Part shown: piece by piece, positions 53,901 to 64,000 of the stretch
How the letters are laid out: each line of letters opens with the position of its first letter
Numbering within the stretch: position 1 is the stretch's first letter
Assembly (NCBI GenBank): GCA_026075535.2
Contig: AP026541.1
Location: 1,922,001-1,986,000 of the forward strand
DNA from: Tricholoma matsutake
Taxonomy: Eukaryota; Basidiomycota; Agaricomycetes; Agaricales; Tricholomataceae
Direction of reading: 5' to 3'
DNA: 64,000 nt
Program-made: the position numbers and the translations under genes
Notes under the pieces: generated by a model
What the model was told of the DNA's origin: nothing
The model's database searches: none
What the model saw: only the letters and a program-made list of their open reading frames with translations

Positions 53901-54320
53901 TTCTGCACCCTTTGATATTTTACGACGTAGTGTGCTTCGCATGTCATTGGAGTTTCTAAGCCATGCTGCCCGTTTTGCCATCGCCTGCTTGAGAAGTTGT
54001 CAGTGCATTTGTCACCAGATAAATTCATCATAAAGGGCTCTGACATTGGGGTTTCACCATGCTCGTTGCCGCAGTGGGTTCCAGATGGGATCGTTCGTGA
54101 GATGAACATGGAATTTGGGCTTCACCTGAGAGGACTATTGATCGAATTGCTTCAGTCCAACTCAAAATCAAGGCGGATTCGCACGAAGTCCTCAACTTCA
54201 AGCAAACTTTCCTCTGACAGTCTGGAATTCCAGGAGCCAATGTCTTTGACTATCGCCACCCTTAACCAGGTTAACAGGGTTTCAGCCACGAGCCACCAAC
54301 GTGATTCATGGGATGACTAA
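50926..54320 (+). pseudogene. OTT_1508-like deaminase-family gene, probably frameshifted
   Basis: Proposed exons: 50926-51252 (5' end unresolved, no Met), 51300-51344, 51394-51587, 51638-52272, 52329-52678, 53124-53880 and 53931-54320; introns 47, 49, 50, 56, 445 and 50 bp, all phase-consistent. Recognisable segments are WEIWTTGNHRFHDGP, DDWPFDNHAAIVSMML, YMNWLKLLVAHFNAIDIL, ERGFSGVEHCEALLCCL and, across the last intron, GVSKPCCPFCHRLLEKL. The HCE and PCCPFC pair matches the zinc-binding HxE...PCxxC of the deaminase fold; fungal proteins of this layout fall in the OTT_1508-like group (from memory). Substrate unknown. An 8 bp tandem duplication (53380-53395) and a shift at a T5 run (53707-53711) break exon 6 unless other splicing is used. 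About 900 residues if repaired. Confidence 0.65.
52671..53123 (+). mobile_element. MITE that serves as an intron of the deaminase-family gene
   Basis: The 445 bp intron 52679-53123 (AAG/GTAGAT ... CTGCAG/GAT, phase 0) is bounded by about 53 bp inverted repeats: AAGGTAAGGTAGATCT at 52671-52686 and its exact complement at 53101-53116, continuing inward with only transitions (for example CACATG against CATGTG). All other introns assigned in the window are under 90 bp. Splicing it out joins KEKGK to DAKHRLQ in frame. No ORF inside. The target duplication is not clear by eye. Confidence 0.75.
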
Positions 54321-54756
54321 AGATCTAGGTTGTAAAATCGCACACGATTTGGACGCAAAGCGACGATGTGGAAGGGGAATTAGACGCGCCCGTCGACTTC
54401 TCTGTTCCTGTACATTTCCCACGGACTCTTTGACATGCCTACAAAATATTTGTCAAGATTCTCGATCTCGACTGGACGGACAGGTTTTGGTTTTTGGTTT
54501 TCCTTTGTCTTCTTCAAATACTTTTACTTATTTTATGTGATCCTCCTTGAGATTCTAGATACCAGTACATACCCATTACTTAGCAGAGTACGAGTTCACG
54601 GATCAAGTTTCATATGTTGTTACAAGGTAGTATGATCGACACGAAAACATGAGGGACAATGCTACTTTCTATACCATTTAATTTCCGATCGTTAAAAGAA
54701 AGCCTTCGGAATCGATAATCAGTTCTACCGCAGCTGGATACATACAACATAAGTCG
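54321..54756. other. Region between convergent deaminase-family gene and cyclase
   Basis: Shared 3' flank. No gene seen. Confidence 0.5.
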
Positions 54757-56635
54757 TCAACTTACAGCGGCATTGGGTGGACTCGCACAACCTCCGATTC
54801 TATTGATCAGGAATCGTGTATCAGATTTCCAAACATTCGAGTTGACAGACAACGGGGACTTACATATTCAGCGGCCAGGAAGAGAAAAAAAACGTGTATC
54901 GCCCCAGTTCCGCACACGTCTCCGAGAGCTTCTCTACATCAAAGAATTCACCTGGATATGTTCAATCTACCATCAGCGCGCCGTTGAGCATGGATCATCT
55001 ACTTACCTATAGGCATGCCCCACAGCCTGTGATCAACGTGGCAGACAGTTAGTGAAATCATATTGAACAGCCTGAGAACACAGATAAACGATGAAACTGG
55101 ATACTAACCCTAAAATAGTCTAAAGGCCCCGAAATAAGGGAATCAGCTAGGACGTGAAATACCGACCGTGCCATCTTACCTGGTGCAAGTGATGTACACC
55201 CTCAGGTGGTGGCCAACTCTGAACAGGTTATGAGCGTTAGGGGAAAAGCCTGAGGATCAATAGAACACACCTCCAACGCCGGCTGATCACCGGCGATCGC
55301 CGCAAAATGATTATTCCTATGAAGTCGACATCAATCCAACGAGCACCATTCCACATGAAAAGAATCTACTCACCAGAGGAAACGTTTCATATCATCCGTC
55401 TGTGCGATCCCCGCACTGGCAGCCGACACAGAAACTCAAATCAGCAACACCATCACCAAAGAACTACAGCCAAAAGGGAAAAAAAAAAACGCACGAAGTC
55501 TCTGGTCTCCCCGCAAGCGCATCCCGCTCCTCTGTCGTCACCTTATTATACTTCTGTATAAACCCCACCCTCAATACCAATATATCTCCTCTCCTAAATG
55601 TCACACCCTGCGCCTGAGCACATTCCTCCAGCTCCTCCACACTGAACCTGTATGTCAACCACGGGTCGTACGGGAGCGGGATAGTCCCAGCTTTGCTTTT
55701 GTGCCGCACCAAGTCGAGTAAGACGCCACGCCCGCAGATGCCATGGTCGGCCCAGTCTATACGGGAAGGAAAGCGATGACGAAACATATAAAATTGCGAA
55801 GGAGAGCAACTTACTTTGAATACCGAGGTGCTTGAGCTTGGGGTCGATGTTGTTAGGGTCTGGCATGGGGAAGATGCCTATTGGCATTGAATCGTTGGGG
55901 GTGCTATGTTGTACAATTCCCTGTAATTACCTACTCGCAATCGAGCAATCGACAGATAAACGTACTTGTTATAACATACGCCGTGGTCCACGATCCCAAA
56001 GTGCCGCAACCCGTCCCATTGCGACCCCGATTGGGTGTTCTAAGCCAGCATAAATGTAGAAACAGACAGCACCGAGGAAGAACTCACAATGTGAATCTCG
56101 TCGTCTCTCGAAACCTTGGTCGGTTCACGAAGACCCATTCTCACTTGTGGAGACTTCCTGCCATACAATGGCTTGTCCGGGAAATTCAACGGCCTAAGCG
56201 TGGAAAAAAAAAGAGTCAATACGCAGGCAGAACCATCATGAAACCTGTTCACCAGTTCAACGAAACAGACTTCCCAACCCTACGGAAGAAATGAAAAGAA
56301 ATCAACAACTCGGCTCAAAACGCAAAAAAAAAAAGCAACTAAAAATCGTACTTCATTTCCTCCTTCGCAGCTCTCGCAACCAATTCCTCCGTCAACAGAT
56401 TCACTGTTCCAAGCTGGTCGTTCTCTCCCCACACGCTCCACGCACAACCAGGCATGTCCTTGAAGGTCGGCAGCTCATCGAACGTCGGGAGATTCTTCCA
56501 TTTCTCTTCTACCTTCGATTCCTTGTCTCCCGCTGCACCGGTTGCCTCCTTCACGTTCGAAGGCGACGTAGGCCCATTCGACAATTTCTGCGGTACGAAG
56601 TGCGAAAAGACTTTGGACAAGCGTTTCGTAGTCAT
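54757..56635 (-). CDS. Cyclase / kynurenine-formamidase-like hydrolase
   Basis: Thirteen exons (minus): 56352-56635, 56253-56279, 56088-56193, 55966-56039, 55815-55903, 55495-55756, 55374-55415, 55271-55316, 55180-55218, 55109-55119, 55007-55026, 54864-54951, 54757-54799; 376 residues with every junction in phase. Motifs of the putative cyclase family (PF04199-type): SVWGENDQLGTVNLLTEE, LNWPLNFPDKPLYGR, NTQSGSQWDGLRHFG (metal-site region), LGIQNWADHGICGRGVLLD, AGIAQTDDMKRFLW, GDQPALESWPPPEGVHHLH, LGLWGMPIGEFFD, FSSWPLNI and GCASPPNAA. Bacterial relatives hydrolyse N-formylkynurenine; fungal ones have unknown substrates. The length fits the family. No signal peptide. The last few residues are uncertain because GTAAGT follows SPPNAA and might be a donor. 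Confidence 0.9.
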
Positions 56636-58240
56636 TCGAATGGAGAAGCTGGAACAGATACGTTGAACTAGGAAGCAGACGTTTGGAGATTAGGTCTTGG
56701 GACCCTTTTAGTACTGATTCTCGTCACCATGCATGCATGGATGCGGATGGGTGGGACATGTCAAGTAGTCACGAGGCATGTGAATACATTCATAACCCGT
56801 TTCTTTTGGAAATTCTGACCGGTCAGATGTCAGAAGGAAGTTGGACATGGGAACAATTGCAAAACGAAGCATTGCAGATGCAAGACAAGTACATAACGAT
56901 TCCCAGCGCCATCGGATGAAGGATCGCACATAACTTAAAAGTGACAGCCCATGATACTCCACAAGTGAACAAGTTAAAGTACAAGTTTGTATAAAGTATA
57001 AAGGAAAATCATCAATCGATTCGACTATTCAAGTCTACCGTACGAAAGCTTAACGAGTAGCGCTGTTTTGGCCTTTCCCACTTCTGGCAGGAGCAGAGAA
57101 GGTCCGCTGTCACGCTAAAGTGGATCCAATATACAAGTATCGCGGGCCGCTTCGGTTAAGCTCATTCCGCTGCGCTTCAAAGTGAGAAAACGTGGAAAAG
57201 AAAAATAGTCACAGGATCTTTGGTCGTTCAGCATCACTGAGGATCCATATGGGCACGTCCTCATTTGAATGTTTACGCGCATTGCACTTCCTGCCGAACA
57301 GAAACTTGTTCTGGAAAGGCGACGGCAAGGCAGACTACCCTTCTCCTGTTTGGTCTTGCAATTGCATTAAACGAACTAGGGTTGTCAGCGCCGCCCGTTG
57401 CAAGCAACGTTACTATAGGAATACACCCCCGAACTCAAATACGAAAATCACAACTTACTTTGACTCTTGCCCCCCTTCGTATATCTGCCAGTGCTCGTCC
57501 GTTGTTGCTCCATAGTTAGTACTAAACAGTCAAAGGGTCGAAAAGCGGCATATAGAAGGGATCCAAAACGAGGCAAAGAAATTAACAAGAGTGCTTATAC
57601 TTACATAGCATGAATTCGCGGAGAAGTTACGTTTTATCGTCCAAGTTTGTCAAGCAACAGTCATTTTGACTTGTTTACATTACAATGCTCCTCGGCGCTC
57701 CGGCACGGAAAGATGGAAGACGGACTTTACGCGTCTTCCGTTGATCAGGGGGTTGAACAAGGACTCCCGAAGGACCTGATCCCTAAAAAAAATTAGTTCG
57801 GACAAACCCCGGGCCCAATTTTGTTCAGACTGGCGCGAGCCGCAGATCTAACAGCTCAAAAAATCAAATACGTTGTTTTTAGTTTTTGGTGTCGAAAAAT
57901 GTAACGGGTTATTGTGTAAGGTCGACTCACCATTCATCAACTGTACGGACAACTTTTAAAGAATCCTACGTTCATCTGCAACATATCGGCGATCCCTCAA
58001 TTATTGATATATCATATGATTCATATCTCCCATTAGGGTTATTAGGATCGGCTGGCAGTAGGGTCGCGACGTGAACAGCAAGATATGCATATACATTCAT
58101 CTAACTTTTCGTAGACAAAGATAACGCAGCTTGGATGACAGTAGGAGACAAGGCTGATACCCCTCGCGGCAACAATGATCATATCAGATCGATACGATGG
58201 TCCAAATTGCCACATACTACTACGATTATCTTTAACAGGA
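56636..58240. other. Intergenic, no convincing gene
   Basis: Upstream of the cyclase gene. Short open frames (56683-56919 plus; 57265-57519 plus, with a hydrophobic TTLLLFGLAIALNEL) have no recognised motif and no clear splice support. 57780-57900 is A/T-rich. Confidence 0.4.
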
Positions 58241-58515
58241 AGTGGGCATCAGGAAGATGACATTTTAGTTTCCAGGTTTTCGTTGGTTTTCACCCATTTC
58301 CAGGTTTTTGAATACCTGGAAACTTGGAAACTCAGAAACTTACTATAATAAGCATTTTTTCTTGGCTGTACTTTCAAGGTTTCTAGAGGTTTCATAGGTT
58401 TCCAGAGAATGCTTGCTAGTGAGGTTTCCAGAAAAAGTGACTTAAGTTTCCAGGTATTCAAATTTCCAAGGTTTTCTGATGTTTTTCAAGGTTTTTGAGG
58501 TTGAGAAACCTCTGG
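58241..58515. repeat. Low-complexity cluster of GTTTCCAGG words on both strands
   Basis: TTTCCAGG, GTTTCCAG, TTCAAGGTTT and the inverted CCTGGAAAC occur more than ten times in 275 bp, at irregular spacing and in both orientations (for example CCAGGTTTTTGAATACCTGG). This looks like a degenerate minisatellite or a palindromic MITE. Confidence 0.6.
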
Positions 58516-59820
58516 AAACATATTTGTCAACCTACTGATGGGTGGAATACTAAGCAAAATGGAGTGTTCATGCCAGGAACTACTCACCAACGCCATCCTC
58601 AAAGGCAGAGTTGCTGGGACTTGACACTGAATCTTCAGACAGGCTTTTCGTTTGCACACTTTCATCATACATAGTTGAGAATTATGACGTGACTCCCCTT
58701 TCATCAGGGTGGACTCCATAACGGGGTCTTTCTGAAGAAACTCATGGCTGAGATGACAGGTTTTGACCCAAAGACTGCTCACCGCTTTGGTCACTGAGGT
58801 CAGACTTACCTGTTTCTACTGGGCGTTTCAAGGCGTTTTTTTCCCCTAGTCCCTCCTGGGCACCTTCATCGATTCGGTCCTTCTTGTGGGGGTGTTGACT
58901 GAGGCCGCTTTTCCCGAGGGTCCTCTTCATACCAGTGAGTCGATTTTTCTGAGACCTTGACGACTTGTGTTCGAGCTTTTGTAGAACGAGGGTTGAGACG
59001 GTGTATTGGACACAGATAATCTCCTCGGATTCGTATTCACCGTATCCAACACGGGCTAGCAGAATCGCAAATACGACCTCTATGGTTATCTGCAGACGCC
59101 AGTAACGCCGTTGATTAAATTCAGGATCCTCAGATAATAATGGAATGACGACAAACTTGAATAAGGGGGGGGGGTTCGGCTGTAATCGCTAGGACGTCAA
59201 ATATTCGGGGGACTTTGTCGTCCGCTGGAGATCTTCCTTCGGGGGCGGCTTCGAGCAACTGTTATGTTGGATGGAAAGCCATGGTGTGTGCTAACCACCC
59301 CATTCGGATCCAAAATTACTATGGAAGAAGATACGGTAAAACGGGACGCAGATCTGGCAATGCTACAGGGGTACCTGCAGCTGCGAGCCACAGCAAACTG
59401 ACCAACCAATTATGGAAGCTTTAACAATTCCAAAGCCTTTATGATTTGAGTCCTCACATCCTTTATGAAGAGGCCTTCGCACATTTTCTGGAGTATCTTG
59501 GAGGTAACGAAGCGTGTATATCTAAGGACAGGTAGGGAGGGGGAAAAGGTGATGAGGTTAGGAGTGAAGAACCCGATATTGCAGTTAAGACATTCTGTAT
59601 CCCGACATTAATCCACTTGTTCCAAGTGGAATCGTGGATGGCATCTATACGTGTGCCATACCGTCTGTATCAGAACTTCTTTGATAGTTGGTGGATAAAA
59701 TGCCCAAGCTCATCGCAGTGTACATCTGATTATAGTTGATTACATAGTCTAATCACGGGATGTATGTATCAATCACGCGTTGCCACTGGCCAGTGCAATT
59801 GTCTGTTCTGATAAATCATA
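58516..59820. other. Intergenic with a possible decayed minus-strand gene
   Basis: On the minus strand about 58590-58680 reads ESVQTKSLSEDSVSSPSNSA followed by FEDGVG and GTGAGTAG, which looks like a coding exon with a donor. 58742-58930 is open (MKRTLGKSGLSQHPHKKD) with a possible donor at its end. I cannot connect the pieces or name a product. A G10 run lies at 59165-59174. Confidence 0.35.
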
Positions 59821-60225
59821 ATGCCAGGTTCTACTTCCGTTTCTTCTGAAACCCTTGGAACCCAAGAACCCAAGTCTACGTATACGCCGACTCGGAGAAA
59901 ACTTTTATCCACAGGAGCATGTGGCTCGATTCCTCATGGATTCAGTCAATCGCTTGGACGATATTTGCATAAGGAGGACGAGTCACTCTGGCATTACGAA
60001 CGACGACATGGTATCATAAACGTTAACTCGGGCTACGGACTCGGAGCTTCTGAATTGTTTGAAGAAAATCCAAAGGCAGAAGACGGCGTTTATAAACTCG
60101 GAGAGTGGAAGATGCAAAGAGTCACTGGACTTTACCCACGGCGACTGGTTCAACTCGCCCTTCAAGTTGGCGTCGTGGCCTCAGAAGCTCTTGCTAATGA
60201 GAAAGCGAGCCAATATCTTCAGTAG
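59821..60225 (+). CDS. Hypothetical ORF upstream of carbonic anhydrase
   Basis: 134 codons starting MPGSTSVSSETLGTQEPK, with SLWHYERRHGIINVNSGYG and an Ala/Leu-rich end. A second plus frame overlaps its 3' half (FSREAARIKRRVARLYMV), so an intron near 60080-60160 is possible. No known domain and no codon or splice evidence strong enough to be sure that it is a gene. Confidence 0.25.
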   Translation: MPGSTSVSSETLGTQEPKSTYTPTRRKLLSTGACGSIPHGFSQSLGRYLHKEDESLWHYERRHGIINVNSGYGLGASELFEENPKAEDGVYKLGEWKMQRVTGLYPRRLVQLALQVGVVASEALANEKASQYLQ

Positions 60226-60622
60226 AGAGGCCGCTCGTATCAAACGCCGGGTAGCTAGGCTATACATGGTGCTCCACTTCCGCTCTGGCGTGACAGACCA
60301 CGTGAGGTGAATCCGTCAGGAATGAAGACGAAATTGCATCCGTGAATAGGGTTGAATGATGAATCTGCAGCTACGTCTATAGTGGGTAGCACACAGAGAG
60401 AAGAACGATGTGAACAGTCTTTACACGCTAGCAGCGCAGCATGGGCTGACCAATATTGTTTCACCCACACTCGACTTCACACCCAATTCACACCATTGTA
60501 TCACGCAATCAGAGACGAGATATTGCGCAAGTAACTAAGTATGCAAGTGACAAACCTCAAACCCATATAATTGGCCAATCCTCCTTTCGCCTCTATCTTT
60601 ATCCCCTGACGTTAAGTCCTTC

Positions 60623-61376
60623 ATGTCTGCTCATCAGGAATTCGTCACTAAGAACAAGTCCTATATCGAGACCTTCGACCAGGGTCATTTGGCTGCCTCG
60701 CCATCAAAGGCTTACGTTGTTGGTATGTATCTCATAATGATATTGTAAAGATTTCAAGTTAAGGTCAATAATTACCGGTGTCGATTACCATTGACATTAG
60801 TCACTTGCATGGATGCTCGTGTCGAGTAAGTGGCAACCATTTCTTACGTCTATCGTGCTAAACTTCTTCGCACTATGCAGATCCGCCAGTCAGCTCGGGA
60901 TCGGACTTGGGGAGGCGCACGTCATAAGGAACGCTGGGGGTTCCGCGTATGTCTGCTAGTACCGGCAAGTTCGTTATCTTGCTTACCTTATCTACTTTCA
61001 AGTGTAGATGCTTTACGTTCGATCATCATTTCGCAGAGGCTCCTTGGCACGCGGGAGATAGCTATCGTTCGTCACACAAATTGTGGGATGCTCACTTTCA
61101 CCACGGACCAGTTACGCAAGACTGTCAAAGACGCAGATCCTAAGAACGCTACCGTCGCCAAAGCGGTCGACAACATTGATTTCTTGGAATTCAGTAACCT
61201 GGAGGAATCTGTGAAGCAGGACGTTAATTACTTGCGGGAAAACCCGCTTGTGCTGACAGGAACTGTAGTTACGGGATGGGTCTATGATGTCCGAACAGGA
61301 GGAGTGCGTCGATGTCTGTGTTTTTCAAGCCGTTCAATGTTGCTTAATTCTCCAATAGGTCTCCCAAATTGTTTGA
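60623..61376 (+). CDS. Small beta-carbonic anhydrase
   Basis: Five exons: 60623-60722, 60801-60825, 60881-60946, 61003-61303 and 61359-61376, with introns of 78, 55, 56 and 55 bp, joined in phase to 169 residues. Start MSAHQEFVTKNKSYIETF. VTCMDARVE carries zinc ligand Cys36 and the Asp38-Arg40 dyad; HVIRNAGGS is the conserved block before SIIISQRLLGTREIAIV; RHTNCGMLTF carries His88 and Cys91. It ends LTGTVVTGWVYDVRTGGVSQ. The enzyme interconverts CO2 and bicarbonate in the cytosol. It is shorter than plant-type beta enzymes (about 220 residues) and resembles the small fungal/bacterial type. The third acceptor (TTTCAAG/TGTAG) was chosen because TGTAG/ATG would break the frame. Confidence 0.92.
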
Positions 61377-61810
61377 CATTTTCATGGTGTATAGTCTCAC
61401 AATATGGAATGAAGTCGAAACTATAGGAAACATACGATTTGGTCTAAAGAACATAGGAAGAAAGAAAGATGCACCTAAGTCGCAATGCGGGATGCCGGTG
61501 ATTTTGAATGGGGTACTGGGGACTTGGAAATACTCATTTCTGGCGCACTATATATCCTTCTCACGAAGTCTGCTGCACTCATGGATCTAGAGCAGGATTA
61601 AGTTACATAATCAGCATCACACTGACGTGCCGCAAGAGGGGAAACAGTTGATGGTAACAGCTAGAGGTCAAACGAGCATCCCTGACACGGTAGTGGGAGA
61701 AGGGTTTTGCCGTCAAACCTTTTGCAGCGTGGGAAAATATTACTCATAGCCAGGGTGTCGGGAATTCTAACACGGCTTACCGGGAGTTACCGATCACTGT
61801 GCTGGGTGTC
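61377..61810. other. Downstream of carbonic anhydrase, no gene seen
   Basis: No coding signal. Leads into the palindromic segment at 61811. Confidence 0.45.
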
Positions 61811-61842
61811 TAATAACGTTATTAGCCACGGCAATTGCCGTG
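61811..61842. repeat. Two adjacent perfect palindromes
   Basis: TAATAACGTTATTA (61811-61824) and CACGGCAATTGCCGTG (61827-61842) are both perfect and 2 bp apart. About 200 bp to the right TGTTATTAGCC and CAGTTATTAGCC recur (61988-62053). Confidence 0.8.
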
Positions 61843-63504
61843 CTCACGACGACATTTGTCTCTCTGGGTTGTACTTCTGCTTGTCATACTACCTTGTTTT
61901 ACATGCAAATAGTACAACAATAATATGGTGTTTCTGTCTTTTCAAAAAATTATTTGGGCTTCTATGGGCCGAGGAAATTGATCTGCTGTTATTAGCCTGA
62001 CAGTGGCACTGCCACAAGTTATCTGCCATAGGGGTCAGTTATTAGCCATCCACCCAATATTATTGGTTTCCACTCTGGATCCACAGCTGTATCTTCCAAA
62101 CAAGCACTGTTAGTTCATTTCAGATGTCTTCCATTTAATATCCCCTGCTGTAATTTAAAAATGAGACAAGACTTTGCTTAGGATCATGTCTTTCTTGGTC
62201 ACTCCTCAATATTAATCTGCACACCTATATTTTGCTATGAATCTACTATCAAACTACTGGAAGATATTCCACAGGTATCAGGGAGGTTTCAAGCAACTTG
62301 TAGTGCAGTATACCCAGCAGTCAGTGACCTTCTAGGCAGTTGTCACATCCCCAGATTTCAGATTCTCAGCTGTGGGCTAAATACACATGAAAAGGTTAGA
62401 CTCAGGTACTTCACATGTCCATGTACTGTAGATTTCAATTATACTCATATTATTCTATGAGGACCTGGTCCATTTGTTTAGCAAAAATACCTGTTGTTTG
62501 CTTATTCACTACCAACAGCACCAAAAGACATTTTGAAAAGGATTGATAGTAGTTGTGAAGAATCCTAAGTCCAGTTGCAGTTTTTTTGATTAGTAGAAAA
62601 TGGCTGCAGCCTTTTGTGGAAGGAGCCAGCAATTCTTTTAATTTTTAGTTCTTTTTCCGATATTTGCATCTATTTATACCCAGCAGAGTAATCAGAAAAC
62701 CGGAATTCTTCATATGAAGTCATGATTTTTTTCCACGGCCCTCCTGCCATATGAGGTAACTTCTCATGCTCCCCAAGTCTCAAGTCGTCCTAGCCTTGCC
62801 ACTAACTTCACGTACTTGTGCCAACACTGGAATGACTACTGATGTTGCCAACTCCAGCACAATGTTCAACCAACCTTGTATGCCACAAAAAAGTAGACAT
62901 GGCAACAAAAAACCATTTTGGGTATTACAAACTACCATATGTACTTGCAGTTGAGTCAAAATGATATTCTCAAGGATCCTGGCAACTTGAAGGAGTAGCA
63001 TGGGTGAACATACAAGTATTACCTGCACTGAACAATGTTTTTGACACACTGATGACATGTGATCTCATCCATCCATTTTGGGTAATCCATTGATTGGTTA
63101 TCACTGATCTCATATATCAACTGATTTATTATATTGCTCGAGAGCTGAGAAAAAAATTGATGGAGTGTCAAGGTTTTCAGAAATGGCTGTAAGTGATTCT
63201 CCTATCAATTACTATAGTAGAAGATAGTACTAGTACAGATGCATACCAATAATTGACAGAGCCTAAAACAACAAGTCATCACTCACTGACGCCTATTGAC
63301 ATCATTTTCACCCTTGGTCAAAAAAGATTTTTTGACCCCCCCTATGTCTGGTTCAGGATTCCCATCCCAACACCCCCTTGCAAGCGGTGGTGTAAACCCA
63401 TTATAATACATAGGCAGTAATTACATTTGTCACTTGGCTGCGATTGACACACCCAATTCTACCATCTCAAAGAAATATAGAGATTGGCACGGGTAACCCC
63501 CAGG
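61843..63504. other. AT-rich, probably transposon-derived, no gene identified
   Basis: Only short frames without motifs. Composition and the flanking LTR suggest old transposon DNA, but no domain was recognised. Confidence 0.4.
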
Positions 63505-64000
63505 TGTTATGATTTGTTATCTGGACCCGCAAGACTGGGCACTTCATTTTTCCTTTCTGACACGACATGACTCACTTCCGATGGAGACACCCCCTGACCT
63601 GACTCCTGTCAATCGATATGCTGCACTGCAGTATTCCGTGATGTCAGACTCCATGACATCGGACTCCGTGACATTGGACGCCTCATGCTTGGCATGAGGG
63701 TTATTTGCTATTGTTCTTCGACATGCTGCGCCGCAGCACTCTGTGACATTGGACTCCTCATGCTAGGCATAAGGCTTACTGTTCTATTGTTCCTTCTATA
63801 TTTACTTGACAAGGATCTCATATTCCGATTGGACGATAGACATTCTCTGAACCATATATAAGCTACAGTAATACTGCCTGTATTCCTTAGCTTGACCTAA
63901 TTCAAATAACGGTCTTAGACTCAACCAGAACACTTGACAGCTTAGGAAGCCCCTAGCTGTGATAACTCGAACTCAACAGTTGGAAAGCCTCCAACTGTGA
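63505..64000 (+). repeat. LTR of the element 1/2/3 family (cut by window end)
   Basis: Starts TGTTATGATTTG at 63505 and is the same LTR as at 2830-3505, in opposite orientation. TATATAAG at 63855-63862 is the likely TATA box. The hairpin array begins at about 63940 with the CAGCTTAGG stem, followed by the TCCAACTG hairpin at the window edge. Either a solo LTR or the 5' end of a plus-strand element lies beyond. Confidence 0.9.

Noticed and set aside
54757..56635. Interpreting the cyclase region as a frameshifted pseudogene
   Set aside because: Every frame change coincides with GT-AG introns of 48-82 bp in the right phase, so the gene can be intact.
62780..63058. Possible hydrophobic membrane protein on the minus strand
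   Set aside because: No homologous motif, isolated frame in AT-rich repeat-like DNA, no splice signals with matching phase.
1..64000. CRISPR array, bacterial operon or phage system
   Set aside because: Spliced genes and fungal retroelements show this is a eukaryotic chromosome; the repeats found are LTRs, MITEs or minisatellites without unique spacers of CRISPR type.

Overview
The window looks like a piece of a mushroom-forming basidiomycete (Agaricomycete) chromosome. Genes are split by many 45-80 bp GT-AG introns. The transposons are Ty3/Gypsy chromoviruses and Ty1/Copia elements of fungal type. The host genes (shugoshin, a membrane-anchored PP2C, a fungal cyclase, a small beta-carbonic anhydrase, a fungal deaminase-like gene) fit that group. 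I saw no rRNA, tRNA or CRISPR.

Layout. Bases 1 to about 38,350 are almost entirely nested transposons. An old plus-strand Gypsy element (called P1 here; 3506-7122 and 14668-16363) was invaded by two minus-strand Gypsy chromoviruses of one family: element 1 (1-3505, leaving the window on the left) and element 2 (7123-14667, complete, CATGC target duplication). A broken Copia element (17082 to about 23090) carries a 1.6 kb hAT-like insertion. A complete 6,677 bp plus-strand chromovirus G4 (27440-34116, CTGCT duplication) sits inside a decayed RecQ-like helicase and itself carries a 422 bp Mutator-like MITE with a 9 bp duplication. A 5'-truncated relative of elements 1 and 2 (element 3) occupies 35860-38350, and another LTR of that family runs off the right end (63505-64000).

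Bases 38,350 to 63,504 are mostly host DNA. In order: a small Cys-rich protein gene, a small lysine-rich gene, a PP2C-like phosphatase (-), an unknown nuclear-looking protein (+), shugoshin (-), an OTT_1508-like deaminase gene (+) whose longest intron is a MITE, a cyclase/kynurenine-formamidase-like enzyme (-) and a small beta-carbonic anhydrase (+). Exon structures were assembled by eye from splice signals, phase and family motifs.

The retroelements show strong CpG-to-TpG/CpA decay: LTR pairs differ almost only by such transitions, arginine CGN codons have become stops, Trp, Gln, His or Cys, and reverse transcriptase Asp-Asp sites have become Asp-Asn. The most unusual signals are a run of six hairpins sharing one loop in the transcribed half of the element 1/2/3 LTRs, a TIR-bounded 445 bp intron in the deaminase gene, and a PP2C that has lost most of its metal-binding residues. 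The host genes do not form an obvious pathway; they are independent housekeeping or accessory genes.
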